Assembly: GCA_051877895.1 (NCBI GenBank)
Contig: JBJEJI010000035.1
Span: 1 to 62,550 of the forward strand
Source: UBA3775 sp051877895
GTDB lineage: Bacteria > Bacillota > Clostridia > Lachnospirales > Lachnospiraceae
Length of the DNA stretch: 62,550 bases
Reading direction: 5' to 3'
Part shown: positions 18,405-26,828 of the stretch, piece by piece
How positions within the stretch are numbered: position 1 is the stretch's first letter
Layout: each line of letters starts with the position of its first letter
Position numbers and translations under genes: made by a program
The notes under the pieces: generated by a model
Seen by the model: only the letters and a program-made list of their open reading frames with translations
Told to the model about the DNA's origin: nothing
Database searches by the model: none

Positions 18405-18545
18405 TCATATCCTCCAAACATACATTACGTTAATAACAACAAAAAGTATCTGCGATTATTAACACTCAAATGACATTCTAACATATTAAATCCGTAAAAT
18501 CCATAACAAAAGCTATGAAAAGACTGTTAAAAACATAATATTTTT

Positions 18546-19322
18546 CTAATTAAGATAGTTTCTCATAAATTTTAACGCATTTTTTTCCAATCTTGACACC
18601 TGTGCCTGGGAAATTCCAACCTGTTTTGCCACTTCCATCTGCGTCAGTCCCTGAAAAAATCTCATATTAATGATAGTATTCTCTCTTTCATCAAGATGCT
18701 CTATTGCATCCCTAAGTGATAAGTGTTCCACCCAGTTCTCTTCTCTGTTCTTTTTATCTGAGACCTGATCCATAATATATAAGGTATCTCCGCTGTCAGA
18801 ATAAACCGGCTCATTCAACGAAACCGGAGTCTGAATTGCTTCCAGCGCACCTGCCACTTCTGTCGCAGGCATATCCATTTCTTTGGAAATTTCTTCAATG
18901 GAGGGCTCGTTTCCGGTCCGTCGCTTTATAGATTCAGAAATGTAAATTGCCTTATATGCAATATCTTTTAAAGAACGACTAACCCTGATGCTGTTATTGT
19001 CACGAAGGTATCTTCTCACTTCCCCCAGTATCATTGGCACGGCATAGGTCGAGAACTTTACCCCCTGTTCCAAATCAAAATTGTCCATCGCCTTTATCAG
19101 ACCAATACATCCAATTTGAAACAAATCGTCCACATTTTCATTGCTGGACTGAAACCTTTGAATCAGACTCAAAACAAGACGCAGATTACCTACAATAAAC
19201 TTTTTCCTTGCATTAAGGTCTCCTTCCTTTACCCTTTTTAGAAGTTCTTCTTTTTCTTCTTCTCCCAGAAGTGGAAGCTTGGCAGTATTTACGCCACAGA
19301 TTTCAACCTTATACAAAGACAT
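18546..19322 (-). CDS. sigG: RNA polymerase sporulation sigma factor SigG
   Basis: Late forespore-specific sigma factor. The N-terminal segment YKVEICGVNTAKLPLL (anti-sigma contact region of SigG) identifies it over SigF. Region 2 (VDDLFQIGCIGLIKAMDNFD), region 3 (EISKEMDMPATEV) and region 4 (TQMEVAKQVGISQAQVSRLEK) are complete; 258 residues. It lies in the spoIIGA-sigE-sigG cluster, separated from sigE by a lipoprotein gene. Its Shine-Dalgarno sequence is buried in a strong hairpin (separate entry), predicting weak translation from at least part of its transcripts. Confidence 0.97.
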   Translation of the reverse strand: MSLYKVEICGVNTAKLPLLGEEEKEELLKRVKEGDLNARKKFIVGNLRLVLSLIQRFQSSNENVDDLFQIGCIGLIKAMDNFDLEQGVKFSTYAVPMILGEVRRYLRDNNSIRVSRSLKDIAYKAIYISESIKRRTGNEPSIEEISKEMDMPATEVAGALEAIQTPVSLNEPVYSDSGDTLYIMDQVSDKKNREENWVEHLSLRDAIEHLDERENTIINMRFFQGLTQMEVAKQVGISQAQVSRLEKNALKFMRNYLN

Positions 19323-19326
19323 AAAA

Positions 19327-19364
19327 TGAATCCTCCGTTAGAAAAGTTCTAACAAAAGGATTCA
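19327..19364 (-). promoter_or_regulatory. Hairpin masking the sigG ribosome-binding site
   Basis: Two stacked perfect stems: an outer 8-bp stem (19327-19334 with 19357-19364) and an inner 7-bp stem GTTAGAA/TTCTAAC (19337-19343 with 19347-19353), closed by a 3-base loop. The sigG Shine-Dalgarno GGAGG occupies 19332-19336, so three of its bases are paired in the outer stem and two lie at the internal junction. No U-tract follows, so this is a translational control element rather than a terminator. Confidence 0.75.
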
Positions 19365-19387
19365 CATGAAAAGATTATTTTATACCG

Positions 19388-20275
19388 TTAAAAATTGTCA
19401 GCCGGAACTGCCTTACTCATAACAAATTCCAGAGCCATATCTTCTAACATATTTTGTTCAATAGATTCTTTGGTAAATTCCTGTTCAAATAATTCCCGGT
19501 TATCATAGCCGTAGTATTCCATATATATGCCTATTTTTGTTTCATAGGCTTCTTCGGAAATGCTGAGATTTTCGGCCTCAGCAACTGCCAAAAGAATTTT
19601 ATGACGGTAAGTCAGAATAGTAGCATCCTCGGCAAGCTGCTCATGCCAGTTTTCTGCATCCAATCCTAAAGTCTGTACCATGTACTCCTCAAGAGTCTTA
19701 TTCTCAGCAACAGCCAAAGTATTATAATGAGTAACAAGTGAAGAATAACACTCAGATGCTTCTTCGGTCAAATCAACAAATATATCACTGCTTTCCACAA
19801 TTTTATCAAGAACCTCTTCCTGATAAGTCATGGATGCTTTCTGTTCATTCTTCTCATGAATAATATTTCTGAACGCATTTTCCAATTCTTCCACAGTTTC
19901 GTAGCCGTCGTAGAACTCTGAAACAATCTCATCCGAAAGACTTTCAATTTCCATAATTGACCGGAAATATTCCAACGTATCATCCATAACTTTTTGAAGC
20001 TCTTCATCAGTGACTGAAGTATCTATAGGTGTATACGTAACACCCAGATAATTTCCAAGACCAACGCTCTTGTCCTCGGTAACATAAAAGTACTCATCCA
20101 AAGTATCACTCTGTGTACCATCATCAGCCCCTGTCGTCAATCCGGGTTTCTCATTCGCATCCGATTCAGATGCTTTATTTACCCCGCTGTCTTTCTTTCC
20201 ACAGGCGCAAAGTGTCAGACTCATAAGCACCATAAGTGAAAAGACTAAAAACGTTTTTATAATAGTTTTTTTCAC
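19388..20275 (-). CDS. Trigger-factor-like lipoprotein lacking an FKBP domain
   Basis: Predicted membrane-anchored lipoprotein: hydrophobic signal peptide, lipobox LCAC (lipidated cysteine followed by GKKDSG), then a Ser/Asp-rich linker. The rest resembles the helical C-terminal chaperone domain of trigger factor: ETVEELENAFRNII, VLDKIVESSDIFVDL, ILLAVAEAENLSISEEAYE. No peptidyl-prolyl isomerase (FKBP) core is visible between the N- and C-terminal arms. Start is a GTG at 20275 with AAGGAG seven bases upstream, not the in-frame ATG at 20350. It lies between sigE and sigG, so a role in secretion or folding during sporulation is possible but unproven. Confidence 0.7.
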   Translation of the reverse strand: MKKTIIKTFLVFSLMVLMSLTLCACGKKDSGVNKASESDANEKPGLTTGADDGTQSDTLDEYFYVTEDKSVGLGNYLGVTYTPIDTSVTDEELQKVMDDTLEYFRSIMEIESLSDEIVSEFYDGYETVEELENAFRNIIHEKNEQKASMTYQEEVLDKIVESSDIFVDLTEEASECYSSLVTHYNTLAVAENKTLEEYMVQTLGLDAENWHEQLAEDATILTYRHKILLAVAEAENLSISEEAYETKIGIYMEYYGYDNRELFEQEFTKESIEQNMLEDMALEFVMSKAVPADNF

Positions 20276-20414
20276 ATTTGCTCCTTCATTATTACAATTT
20301 TCCGTAGTAATAATTCCCATAAAATTCCATACCTGAAATATGATAAACAATAATCAACCCAGATTTCAATATGTATTTCTACTAAACTTATTACCCCCAA
20401 TTTAGTAATAATAT

Positions 20415-21128
20415 TCAAATTTCTGCCTGAATTTCTTTCTTTAACCGTTTTATTATCTTTTTTTCCAGTCTGGAAATATATGACTGGGATATGCCGAGAA
20501 TTTCAGCAACTTCTTTTTGTGTTTTTTCTTCCCCCGATTCTGAAAAGATACCATATCTTAATTCAATAATCTGTTTCTCTCTTGGAGAAAGATGGGATAA
20601 TGCCTTTTTTAACAGTTCCCATTCCACTTCATCTTCAATATCTTTTGTTATAATATCCTCTTCTGTTCCCAATACATCTGAGAGCAAAAGTTCATTTCCA
20701 TCCCAGTCAATATTTAATGGTTCATCAATTGACACCTCCATACGTTCCTTTCCTGACTTTCTGAGATACATAAGTATTTCATTTTCAATACACCTTGAAG
20801 CATAGGTGGCAAGCTTAATGTTTTTATCAAGATTAAAAGTCTTTATGGCTTTAATAAGACCTATGGTACCTATTGAAATCAAATCTTCCACATTAATATT
20901 TGTATTTTCAAATTTCTTTGCTATGTATACCACCAGACGCAGGTTATGCTCAATAAGAATATTCCTTGCCTGGGAATCTTTGTCCGTTCCAATTAAAGAA
21001 AGACAATGCTGTTCTTCCTCATTATTCAGTGGCGGAGGAAGCACATCCGCACCGCCTATATAGTAAACCGAATCCTGTTCACCATATAAAAGTCTCAAAA
21101 ATAATTTTTTAACTTTATTTAACATCAT
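20415..21128 (-). CDS. sigE: RNA polymerase sporulation sigma factor SigE (pro-form)
   Basis: Early mother-cell sigma factor made as an inactive precursor. The N-terminal pro-sequence (about the first 20-30 residues, hydrophobic and basic, ending near SVYYIGGADVLPPPL) is cleaved by SpoIIGA. Region 2 (NVEDLISIGTIGLIKAIKTF) and region 4 (TQKEVAEILGISQSYISRLEK) are intact; 237 residues. The ATG overlaps the spoIIGA stop as ATGA, with GGAGG upstream, showing translational coupling with its processing protease. Confidence 0.97.
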   Translation of the reverse strand: MMLNKVKKLFLRLLYGEQDSVYYIGGADVLPPPLNNEEEQHCLSLIGTDKDSQARNILIEHNLRLVVYIAKKFENTNINVEDLISIGTIGLIKAIKTFNLDKNIKLATYASRCIENEILMYLRKSGKERMEVSIDEPLNIDWDGNELLLSDVLGTEEDIITKDIEDEVEWELLKKALSHLSPREKQIIELRYGIFSESGEEKTQKEVAEILGISQSYISRLEKKIIKRLKKEIQAEI

Positions 21129-21934
21129 TTTAAGCCTCCTGCATAGTCTGTGGGAATTATTGCTTCAAAACCATCTTTCGTTAAACCAACTGAGCCAAAG
21201 GCTACAGGTATATTATAATATATTCTTTCGTTTTTTCCCTTCACCACAACAAGTTCACTTATAAAGCCTCCTTCTAATAAAGAGGTTCCATTTACAGTAA
21301 AGCATGGAACTGTAAACTTATCTTTAATCACTTGTTTAAGTCTTTCTTTATACCGGTGTGAAAAAATAATAACAGGACGCCCATACACCGGATCCTTTAA
21401 TACATTTCCGCTATCAACAAGTGCACGTATTCGTTCTCCCGATACATTCTTTATTTCAAGTATTACAGACTGCCTGTACAACTTTATTTTATTGTTTTGT
21501 CTGAAAAGAATAATGATTGCAACAATTTGTATAAAAATCAAAAAAGCAATGTACAAAAACTGCCAGTTTTTAATCCGGTGTGCAGTTATAGTCAAAAGCA
21601 ATACAGAAACTCCGGCCTCACATAATCCGATAACAAACAATGAAAGCATTGATTTTAAAAATATCCGTTTACTTTCAAACTTGTAAGATATACCAAGTGA
21701 TATCGCCATTAAAAGCATAAAGAAAAGTAAATATAAAAGTTTTGGTACAGTTGTTTTTAAAAACAAAACAAAAATATAAGTAGACAACAAAGCTCCTGCC
21801 ATGGAACCAACAATAACCGCCGGAAGACGAATGTGATAATTATAGATTAAACCAAACAAAATTATACAGGATAAGATGTACAGAAAAGCTGTCACAAGCA
21901 GCATATCAGCATAAACTACCATTGTCATATCCAT
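21125..21934 (-). CDS. spoIIGA: Sigma-E processing peptidase SpoIIGA
   Basis: Membrane-embedded aspartic protease that activates pro-sigma-E at the asymmetric septum. The N-terminal half contains about five hydrophobic helices (residues 7-150). The soluble C-terminal half has the catalytic D-S-G-N in ALVDSGNVLKDPV, as in the family. Three in-frame ATGs lie at 21934, 21928 and 21922; only a weak GGGTGA precedes them, so the exact start is uncertain. It is cotranscribed with sigE from a Spo0A-type promoter. Confidence 0.92.
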   Translation of the reverse strand: MDMTMVVYADMLLVTAFLYILSCIILFGLIYNYHIRLPAVIVGSMAGALLSTYIFVLFLKTTVPKLLYLLFFMLLMAISLGISYKFESKRIFLKSMLSLFVIGLCEAGVSVLLLTITAHRIKNWQFLYIAFLIFIQIVAIIILFRQNNKIKLYRQSVILEIKNVSGERIRALVDSGNVLKDPVYGRPVIIFSHRYKERLKQVIKDKFTVPCFTVNGTSLLEGGFISELVVVKGKNERIYYNIPVAFGSVGLTKDGFEAIIPTDYAGGLK

Positions 21935-21961
21935 TCACCCGATTTAACTAAATTAAGTTAG

Positions 21962-21995
21962 AGTATATCACTTTAGAAATAAATATGCTGTCGAA
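21962..21995 (-). promoter_or_regulatory. spoIIG promoter with overlapping Spo0A box
   Basis: TATACT on the minus strand (21962-21967) is preceded by TTCGACA (21989-21995), which is a perfect 0A box TGTCGAA on the opposite strand. The -35-like TTCGAC lies 22 bp (or TCGACA 21 bp) from the -10. In Bacillus subtilis the spoIIG promoter is known for a 22-bp spacing and dependence on Spo0A-phosphate bound at the -35; the same layout is seen here. Confidence 0.75.
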
Positions 21996-22007
21996 AACTA
22001 TGCTGAA

Positions 22008-22041
22008 ATAAAAAAACCGAGCCGGATTACCGACTCGGTTT
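22008..22041 (-). terminator. Rho-independent terminator after the repeat surface-protein gene
   Basis: The 8-bp stem AAACCGAG/CTCGGTTT (22014-22021 with 22034-22041) is extended internally by a GCCGG/CCG pairing. The minus-strand transcript runs into seven U residues after the stem. The 44 bp between this stem and the gene end contain no other feature. Confidence 0.85.
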
Positions 22042-22085
22042 ATTATTTTTTTACATTGTTTGCCTGTTATTCAGAAAAGTTCAGA

Positions 22086-23045
22086 CTAAGCACGAACCTT
22101 CTTTGTAACAACAACACCTGCAAGAGCAACTACAGCAATCATAACAAAAGCAATGATTCCTGCATCACCGGTAGCCGGTGTATCATCTGAAGGTTCTGCA
22201 TCAGATGGAGTTGCTTCCGGAGTAGGATCTTCCGGTTCTGGAGTAGGTGTAGGATCCTCTGGTTCTGGAGTAGGTGTAGGATCATCCGGTGTGTCATCAA
22301 CAACATTAAAATCACCAATCATGGTAACTGTAAGTGTGATAGGTAACTCTTCTCCTGCATTCCACCATACCTGAACCTGAATGTTCTGGGTATCTGTAGG
22401 ATCTTCTGTGTTTACCCATAAATCATCAACAGAAACTCGAACACTTTCAATCTGACCATTTGCCCATTCTGATGCGGTCCATACATTGCTACCATCTTCA
22501 GCAATACCATTGTAGCCAACACAACCGCCGCCCCAGCTGCCGTTTGAAAAATCAAAATCAAAGTTAAGAGTTTCAATTCCTTTTGCCTTTAAATCATCAA
22601 CACTAATAAAAATGGTATCATTGGATACGATTTCAAATGTTAAAGTGCCAATCTTAGTAATTGTAAGTGTTACAGGTAACTCTTCTCCTGCATTCCACCA
22701 TACCTGAACCTGAATGTTCTGGGTATCTGTAGGATCTTCTGTGTTTACCCACAAATCATCTACATCTACTGTGATGCTGGTAGTTCCTGCATTTGACCAC
22801 TCTGATGAGGTCCATGCAGCACTACCGTCTTCAGCAATACCATTGTAGCCAACACAACCGCCGCCCCAGCTTCCGTTTGAGAAATCGAAATCAAATGTAA
22901 TAGTATCAACACCAGCTGCTTTTAAATCATCAACACTGATGTAGATGGTATCATTAGATGTGATTTCCACTTCCTCTGCACACGCAAAACCGAACAGCAT
23001 TGTAAGTACAAGTGCACAAACAATGGTCTTTAAAATGTTTTTCAT
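22086..23045 (-). CDS. Secreted protein with two tandem 111-residue domains and a sorting-like C-terminus
   Basis: A signal peptide (cleavage near FACA-EEVE) is followed by two near-identical domains (about 26-136 and 137-247). They are rich in aromatic and glycine residues, with the shared block NGSWGGGCVGYNGIAEDGS. Then come Pro/Thr/Glu repeats PTPEPEDPTP, a PATGD motif, a hydrophobic helix and a short basic tail (KKVRA). The tail layout matches sortase-anchored proteins, although the motif is TPATG rather than LPxTG. The domains look like beta-sandwich carbohydrate-binding modules (inference; I cannot name a family safely). It stands alone between ftsZ and spoIIGA with its own terminator. 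Confidence 0.7.
   Translation of the reverse strand: MKNILKTIVCALVLTMLFGFACAEEVEITSNDTIYISVDDLKAAGVDTITFDFDFSNGSWGGGCVGYNGIAEDGSAAWTSSEWSNAGTTSITVDVDDLWVNTEDPTDTQNIQVQVWWNAGEELPVTLTITKIGTLTFEIVSNDTIFISVDDLKAKGIETLNFDFDFSNGSWGGGCVGYNGIAEDGSNVWTASEWANGQIESVRVSVDDLWVNTEDPTDTQNIQVQVWWNAGEELPITLTVTMIGDFNVVDDTPDDPTPTPEPEDPTPTPEPEDPTPEATPSDAEPSDDTPATGDAGIIAFVMIAVVALAGVVVTKKVRA
22341..22980 (-). repeat. Two direct repeats of about 333 bp within the surface-protein gene
   Basis: The segment starting at 22341 recurs at 22674 with a long run of near-identity, for example through the stretch encoding QNIQVQVWWNAGEELP. The offset is 333 bp (111 codons). The high nucleotide identity points to a recent duplication or to gene conversion. 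Confidence 0.9.
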
Positions 23046-23087
23046 GTTTTCTTCCTCCTATAGGATTATAAAATATTTTACCTGTCA

Positions 23088-23096
23088 AGTATATCA
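23088..23096 (-). promoter_or_regulatory. Extended -10 promoter of the surface-protein gene
   Basis: Minus strand TGATATACT (TGN plus TATACT) lies about 45 bases upstream of the start codon. The -35 region is poor. The rest of the 180-bp gap upstream is A/T-rich with no gene. Confidence 0.4.
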
Positions 23097-23225
23097 CAAC
23101 AATTAAAAAATCGCCACTTACATTATGTCCAAAATATTTCATATTTTTTGTATGTTTTAAACAAAAAACAAGTTTCAATACTGTATATTTCGCACAGTTT
23201 TATAAATTATATAATTTTTAATGAC

Positions 23226-23258
23226 AAAAAATGTGGCATGCCAATGGACATGCCACAT
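23226..23258 (-). terminator. Rho-independent terminator after ftsZ
   Basis: A perfect 10-bp stem, ATGTGGCATG (23231-23240) with CATGCCACAT (23249-23258), has an 8-base loop and is followed on the minus strand by TTTTTG. It closes the division and cell-wall gene cluster. Confidence 0.88.
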
Positions 23259-23302
23259 CGATAATTCAAAATAATAATCAGATTTTTAAAATCCACCACA
23301 AA

Positions 23303-24469
23303 TTACTTACGGTTCTTCTGTAAAAAATCCGGAATTTTAATTCCGCCATCTGTACTCTTTGTGTAGCTTGGTGCAGTGTATGTCTGCTCAGGCTTTGGAG
23401 CTGTTGGAGTAGAGATTGGTCTGGAGCTTACCGGTGGTGTATAAGTAGGCTTTGGAGCAACGGGTTTTGCTGCCGGCTGACCAAATACGGATGGCTTGAT
23501 CTGAGCTGCTGTCGGAGCTGCTTCTTCAAGACCTGTAGCAATAACCGTAATCTTACAGTAATCAGGTGTTGTCTCATCATACATTGCACCGAAAATAATA
23601 TTTGCAGAATCACCTGCAAGTTCCTGCACGTATGTAGCAGCTTCGTTAGCCTCGATAAGGCTGATGTCACCGGAAATATTAATCATTACATGGCTTGCAT
23701 TTTCAATGCTTGTCTCGAGAAGCGGACTTGTAGTTGCCTGCTTAACAGCATCCATACACTTATCATCACCTGTACCTGAACCGATACCGATGTGAGCGAT
23801 GCCCTTGTCCTTCATTACTGTCTGTACATCTGCAAAGTCAAGGTTAATAAGACCGGAAACATTAATCAGGTCTGTAATACCCTGAACACCCTGCTGTAAA
23901 ACTTCATCAGCTTTCTTAAGGGACTCAGGAATGGTTGTCCTTCTGTCAACAATTTCAAGAAGCTTATCGTTTGGAATGACAATGAGTGTATCAACTACCT
24001 GACGAAGTCTTTCGATTCCGCCAAGAGCATTAGTCATTCTCTGTTTTCCTTCAAATTTAAACGGTTTTGTAACGATACCTACTGTGAGTACACCCATCTG
24101 CTTAGCAAGAGAAGCAACAACAGGTGCAGCTCCGGTACCGGTTCCGCCACCCATACCACAGGTAACAAATACCATGTCGCTACCGCTGATTAATTCCTGT
24201 AATTCTTCAAGGTTCTCTTCTGCAGCCTTTTCACCAACCTCAGGTTGTGCACCTGCGCCGAGACCTTTTGTAAGTTTTTCTCCAATCTGAAGACACTGAG
24301 GTGCCTTACAATTTGTAAGATGCTGCTTATCTGTGTTTACACAAATAAAGTCAACACCTGCAATTCCTTCTTCAATCATTCTATTTACTGCATTATTACC
24401 TGCACCACCTACACCGATGACACGTATTTTTGCAGCTGATTCATTCTCATCTACCTTAATTTCAAGCAA
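23303..24469 (-). CDS. ftsZ: Cell division protein FtsZ
   Basis: Tubulin-like GTPase that forms the division ring. GTP-binding motif GGGTGTG is at 107-113, the N-terminal nucleotide loop is VGGAGNNAVNRM, and the T7 synergy loop is NLDFADV. A Pro-rich linker follows, then the conserved C-terminal tail IKIPDFLQK that binds FtsA/ZipA-type partners. 388 residues. The start is TTG at 24469, with GGAGG eight bases upstream. It is last in the division cluster and also has a candidate promoter of its own. Confidence 0.98.
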   Translation of the reverse strand: MLEIKVDENESAAKIRVIGVGGAGNNAVNRMIEEGIAGVDFICVNTDKQHLTNCKAPQCLQIGEKLTKGLGAGAQPEVGEKAAEENLEELQELISGSDMVFVTCGMGGGTGTGAAPVVASLAKQMGVLTVGIVTKPFKFEGKQRMTNALGGIERLRQVVDTLIVIPNDKLLEIVDRRTTIPESLKKADEVLQQGVQGITDLINVSGLINLDFADVQTVMKDKGIAHIGIGSGTGDDKCMDAVKQATTSPLLETSIENASHVMINISGDISLIEANEAATYVQELAGDSANIIFGAMYDETTPDYCKITVIATGLEEAAPTAAQIKPSVFGQPAAKPVAPKPTYTPPVSSRPISTPTAPKPEQTYTAPSYTKSTDGGIKIPDFLQKNRK

Positions 24470-24511
24470 AGCTGTTTCCTCCTTTTACGCTTTCCTAACT
24501 TCCTATCTAGT

Positions 24512-24540
24512 ATCTTATTATCATTTAAAGAAATAATCAA
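24512..24540 (-). promoter_or_regulatory. Candidate promoter of ftsZ
   Basis: Minus strand TTGATT (24535-24540), 17-bp spacer, TAAGAT (24512-24517), in the 183-bp gap between ftsQ and ftsZ. The -10 matches only four of six positions. The gap holds no gene. Confidence 0.4.
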
Positions 24541-24652
24541 GTGGAAATTTATATTTTTTGTTACTCTTTTTCATTTTATTTTGATTTTAAGCTCTTTTTT
24601 CCCAAAATACAGCATTCACAATCAAGAATTTTCCGGTAAACCATAATATAAC

Positions 24653-25525
24653 TTAATCCGGTTTGTCAGTCACCTCTTCTCCATCATCCTCAGGTTCGGG
24701 ATCGGTGCCATCTCCATCATCGGAATCCCCTCCACCCTGGCTGCTACCGTAATTTTCAATAAACTCTGCAGGTATTGTAGTATTTGAAGGTGTAAATTCA
24801 GACATATCGAGCCAGTAAATTGCAGTTTTTTCCTCAGCCGCCTTCAGTATATTCGGAATTGCCTGAATAACTGCATCATAACTGTCACGGTTCCCCAGAT
24901 ATATCTGATTTTTGTCCGTGCAATACAGGGTAATATTCCGGTTTCCATCAAAGTTTATAGTATCAACGTCCACCTCATACTTATTTATTAACTGGGTAAC
25001 CTCCAAAATAACGTCAAACATTTCTTCAGCCTGTACTTCCAGTTTATGATTCATCGTTAAAGATGTATATTCCAATCCATCAATTCTCGGCACATTGTTT
25101 AACTGTTCTGAACGGCTTGAAACAATATATCCGTCTTTATCGAAATACAGATAATCTCCCATTTCATAAACACAGCCCACAATTTTTTTCTCATATACAC
25201 GTATATTTATTGTGTCTGAACTTTCAAAACGAATAGTAATCTTATCTACAAAAGCCATCTCAGGTGTATCTGAAAAAATATAATGTAATCTGAAAAATAC
25301 AGAGTACTTATCTAAAAATCCTGTTTGCAGTGCTTCCGTAATTTCTTCATCACTGTACCATGTATTTCCCGTTACATTTATTTGCTTAATCTTGCATTTC
25401 ATTTCCAGAAAGGCAGCTAAAATAATAAACACCACCAATAATACCGAGAAAAATATAAGCAGCTTATATTTAAACGGCAACGTGGTTTCAAGTTCAATTA
25501 TCTGACCCTCACCTTGTGTTTTCAA
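24653..25525 (-). CDS. ftsQ: Cell division protein FtsQ/DivIB
   Basis: Single-pass divisome protein: short cytoplasmic N-terminus, membrane helix at about 20-42, then a POTRA domain (CKIKQINVTGNTWYSDEEI) and the beta domain. The C-terminal tail is disordered and acidic (Asp/Glu/Pro/Gly). 290 residues. Start is TTG at 25525 with GGAGGA upstream; the gene overlaps the end of murA by 17 bp, indicating coupled translation. Confidence 0.9.
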   Translation of the reverse strand: MKTQGEGQIIELETTLPFKYKLLIFFSVLLVVFIILAAFLEMKCKIKQINVTGNTWYSDEEITEALQTGFLDKYSVFFRLHYIFSDTPEMAFVDKITIRFESSDTINIRVYEKKIVGCVYEMGDYLYFDKDGYIVSSRSEQLNNVPRIDGLEYTSLTMNHKLEVQAEEMFDVILEVTQLINKYEVDVDTINFDGNRNITLYCTDKNQIYLGNRDSYDAVIQAIPNILKAAEEKTAIYWLDMSEFTPSNTTIPAEFIENYGSSQGGGDSDDGDGTDPEPEDDGEEVTDKPD

Positions 25526-26777
25526 TTGCTTCCTCCAGTCCTAAAAATCCAAGCATGGAAATATCTTTCAATATATTTTCGTAGCCCCTCTCGACCACAT
25601 CAAAATTTGTAAGTTCAGCCCTTCCTTCACCACTCATCATGGCACCCAGCACTGCAGCTCCCCCACGCAAATCCGGTGCATACAGTCTGCAGTTTTTTAA
25701 CCGGCTTACTCCTTTTATATAAGCTGTGTTTCCTTCAATGAAGATTTGTGCTCCCATTTCTTTTAACAGCATTGCAGTTTCAAATCTGGACTCAAAAATA
25801 TTTTCAACTATAATGGATTCACCCTCGGAAACCGCCTCAAGTGCCAAAAGAAGTGACTGCAGGTCGGTAGGAAAACCGGGATAAAAATCTGTTTCAATCA
25901 CTCCTGCCGAAACCGGTCTTCTGTCCATGGAAAGAGAAATAAAATTTTTCTCCACCACTATATCCGCTCCACTCTTTTTTAAAATTTCAATGAGGACATC
26001 AAGTTCATTTACAGGAGCATCATAAAGCTTTATATTACCCCTGCACATGCATCCATAAATCATATATGTTCCCGCAACAATACGGTCCGGAGCAAGCCTG
26101 TATTCACAGGAATGAAGCTTCTTTACGCCATTGATGATTATTTTATCATATTCCGGAATAAATTCAATATCTGCACCGGCTTTAACTAAAAATTCACACA
26201 GATGCAGGATTTCCGGTTCCCTGGCATATCCTTCTATCTCCGTTCTGCCCTCTGCAAGTACGGCAGATAAAACCGCACTTTCTGTTGCACCTACACTCTT
26301 TATGGGAAGTTTAATCTCACAGCCCTTCCAACAGGCAGCCCGATAGGCCAAAACATCGGATGCAGGCTGCTTCACTGCTCCAAACTGTCTGAATATTTTC
26401 TGATGCAGGTCTGTAGGGCGGTTTCCGATTTTACACCCCTTTGGAGCATCACAGAAACACGCTCCAAACCGTGCAAGCAAAGGTCCGCAGTAGAGAATGG
26501 AACTTCTGCCTCCTCCGTGACAACATGTCAAAGTAAATTTATTTAAATTTTCGGTGTTTATAATTAAAGAATTTCCAAGTCTTTTTACTTCTGCCCCAAG
26601 ACATTTAAGCATATCAACGGAGCCCCGTACATCAGAAATATCCGGTACATTATGCAGTGTTACAGTTCCATGAAACAGAATTGAAGCTGCAAGACAGGGA
26701 ATGGCCAAATTTTTTGACCCCTGAATTACAACTTCTCCATTAAGCCTGCTTCCGCCATTTACAATAACACTTTTCAT
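25509..26777 (-). CDS. murA: UDP-N-acetylglucosamine 1-carboxyvinyltransferase
   Basis: EPSP-synthase-fold enzyme for the first committed step of peptidoglycan synthesis. N-terminal GSRLNGEVVIQGSKN is the UDP-GlcNAc-binding start. The catalytic cysteine is in GCKIGNRPTDLH, so fosfomycin sensitivity would be expected from the motif. 422 residues. It lies between ftsW and ftsQ, where many Firmicutes have murG or murB. Other murA copies may exist elsewhere in the genome. Confidence 0.92.
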   Translation of the reverse strand: MKSVIVNGGSRLNGEVVIQGSKNLAIPCLAASILFHGTVTLHNVPDISDVRGSVDMLKCLGAEVKRLGNSLIINTENLNKFTLTCCHGGGRSSILYCGPLLARFGACFCDAPKGCKIGNRPTDLHQKIFRQFGAVKQPASDVLAYRAACWKGCEIKLPIKSVGATESAVLSAVLAEGRTEIEGYAREPEILHLCEFLVKAGADIEFIPEYDKIIINGVKKLHSCEYRLAPDRIVAGTYMIYGCMCRGNIKLYDAPVNELDVLIEILKKSGADIVVEKNFISLSMDRRPVSAGVIETDFYPGFPTDLQSLLLALEAVSEGESIIVENIFESRFETAMLLKEMGAQIFIEGNTAYIKGVSRLKNCRLYAPDLRGGAAVLGAMMSGEGRAELTNFDVVERGYENILKDISMLGFLGLEEAIENTR

Positions 26778-26828
26778 TCACGTCTCCGCGATTTTTTAAT
26801 ATTATATGTAAGTTTATGTCAGATGTGA

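Noticed and set aside
19327..19364. Reading the hairpin upstream of sigG as a terminator for the lipoprotein gene
   Set aside because: The lipoprotein gene ends at 19388, but no U-tract follows the stem and the structure contains the sigG Shine-Dalgarno, so translational control fits better.
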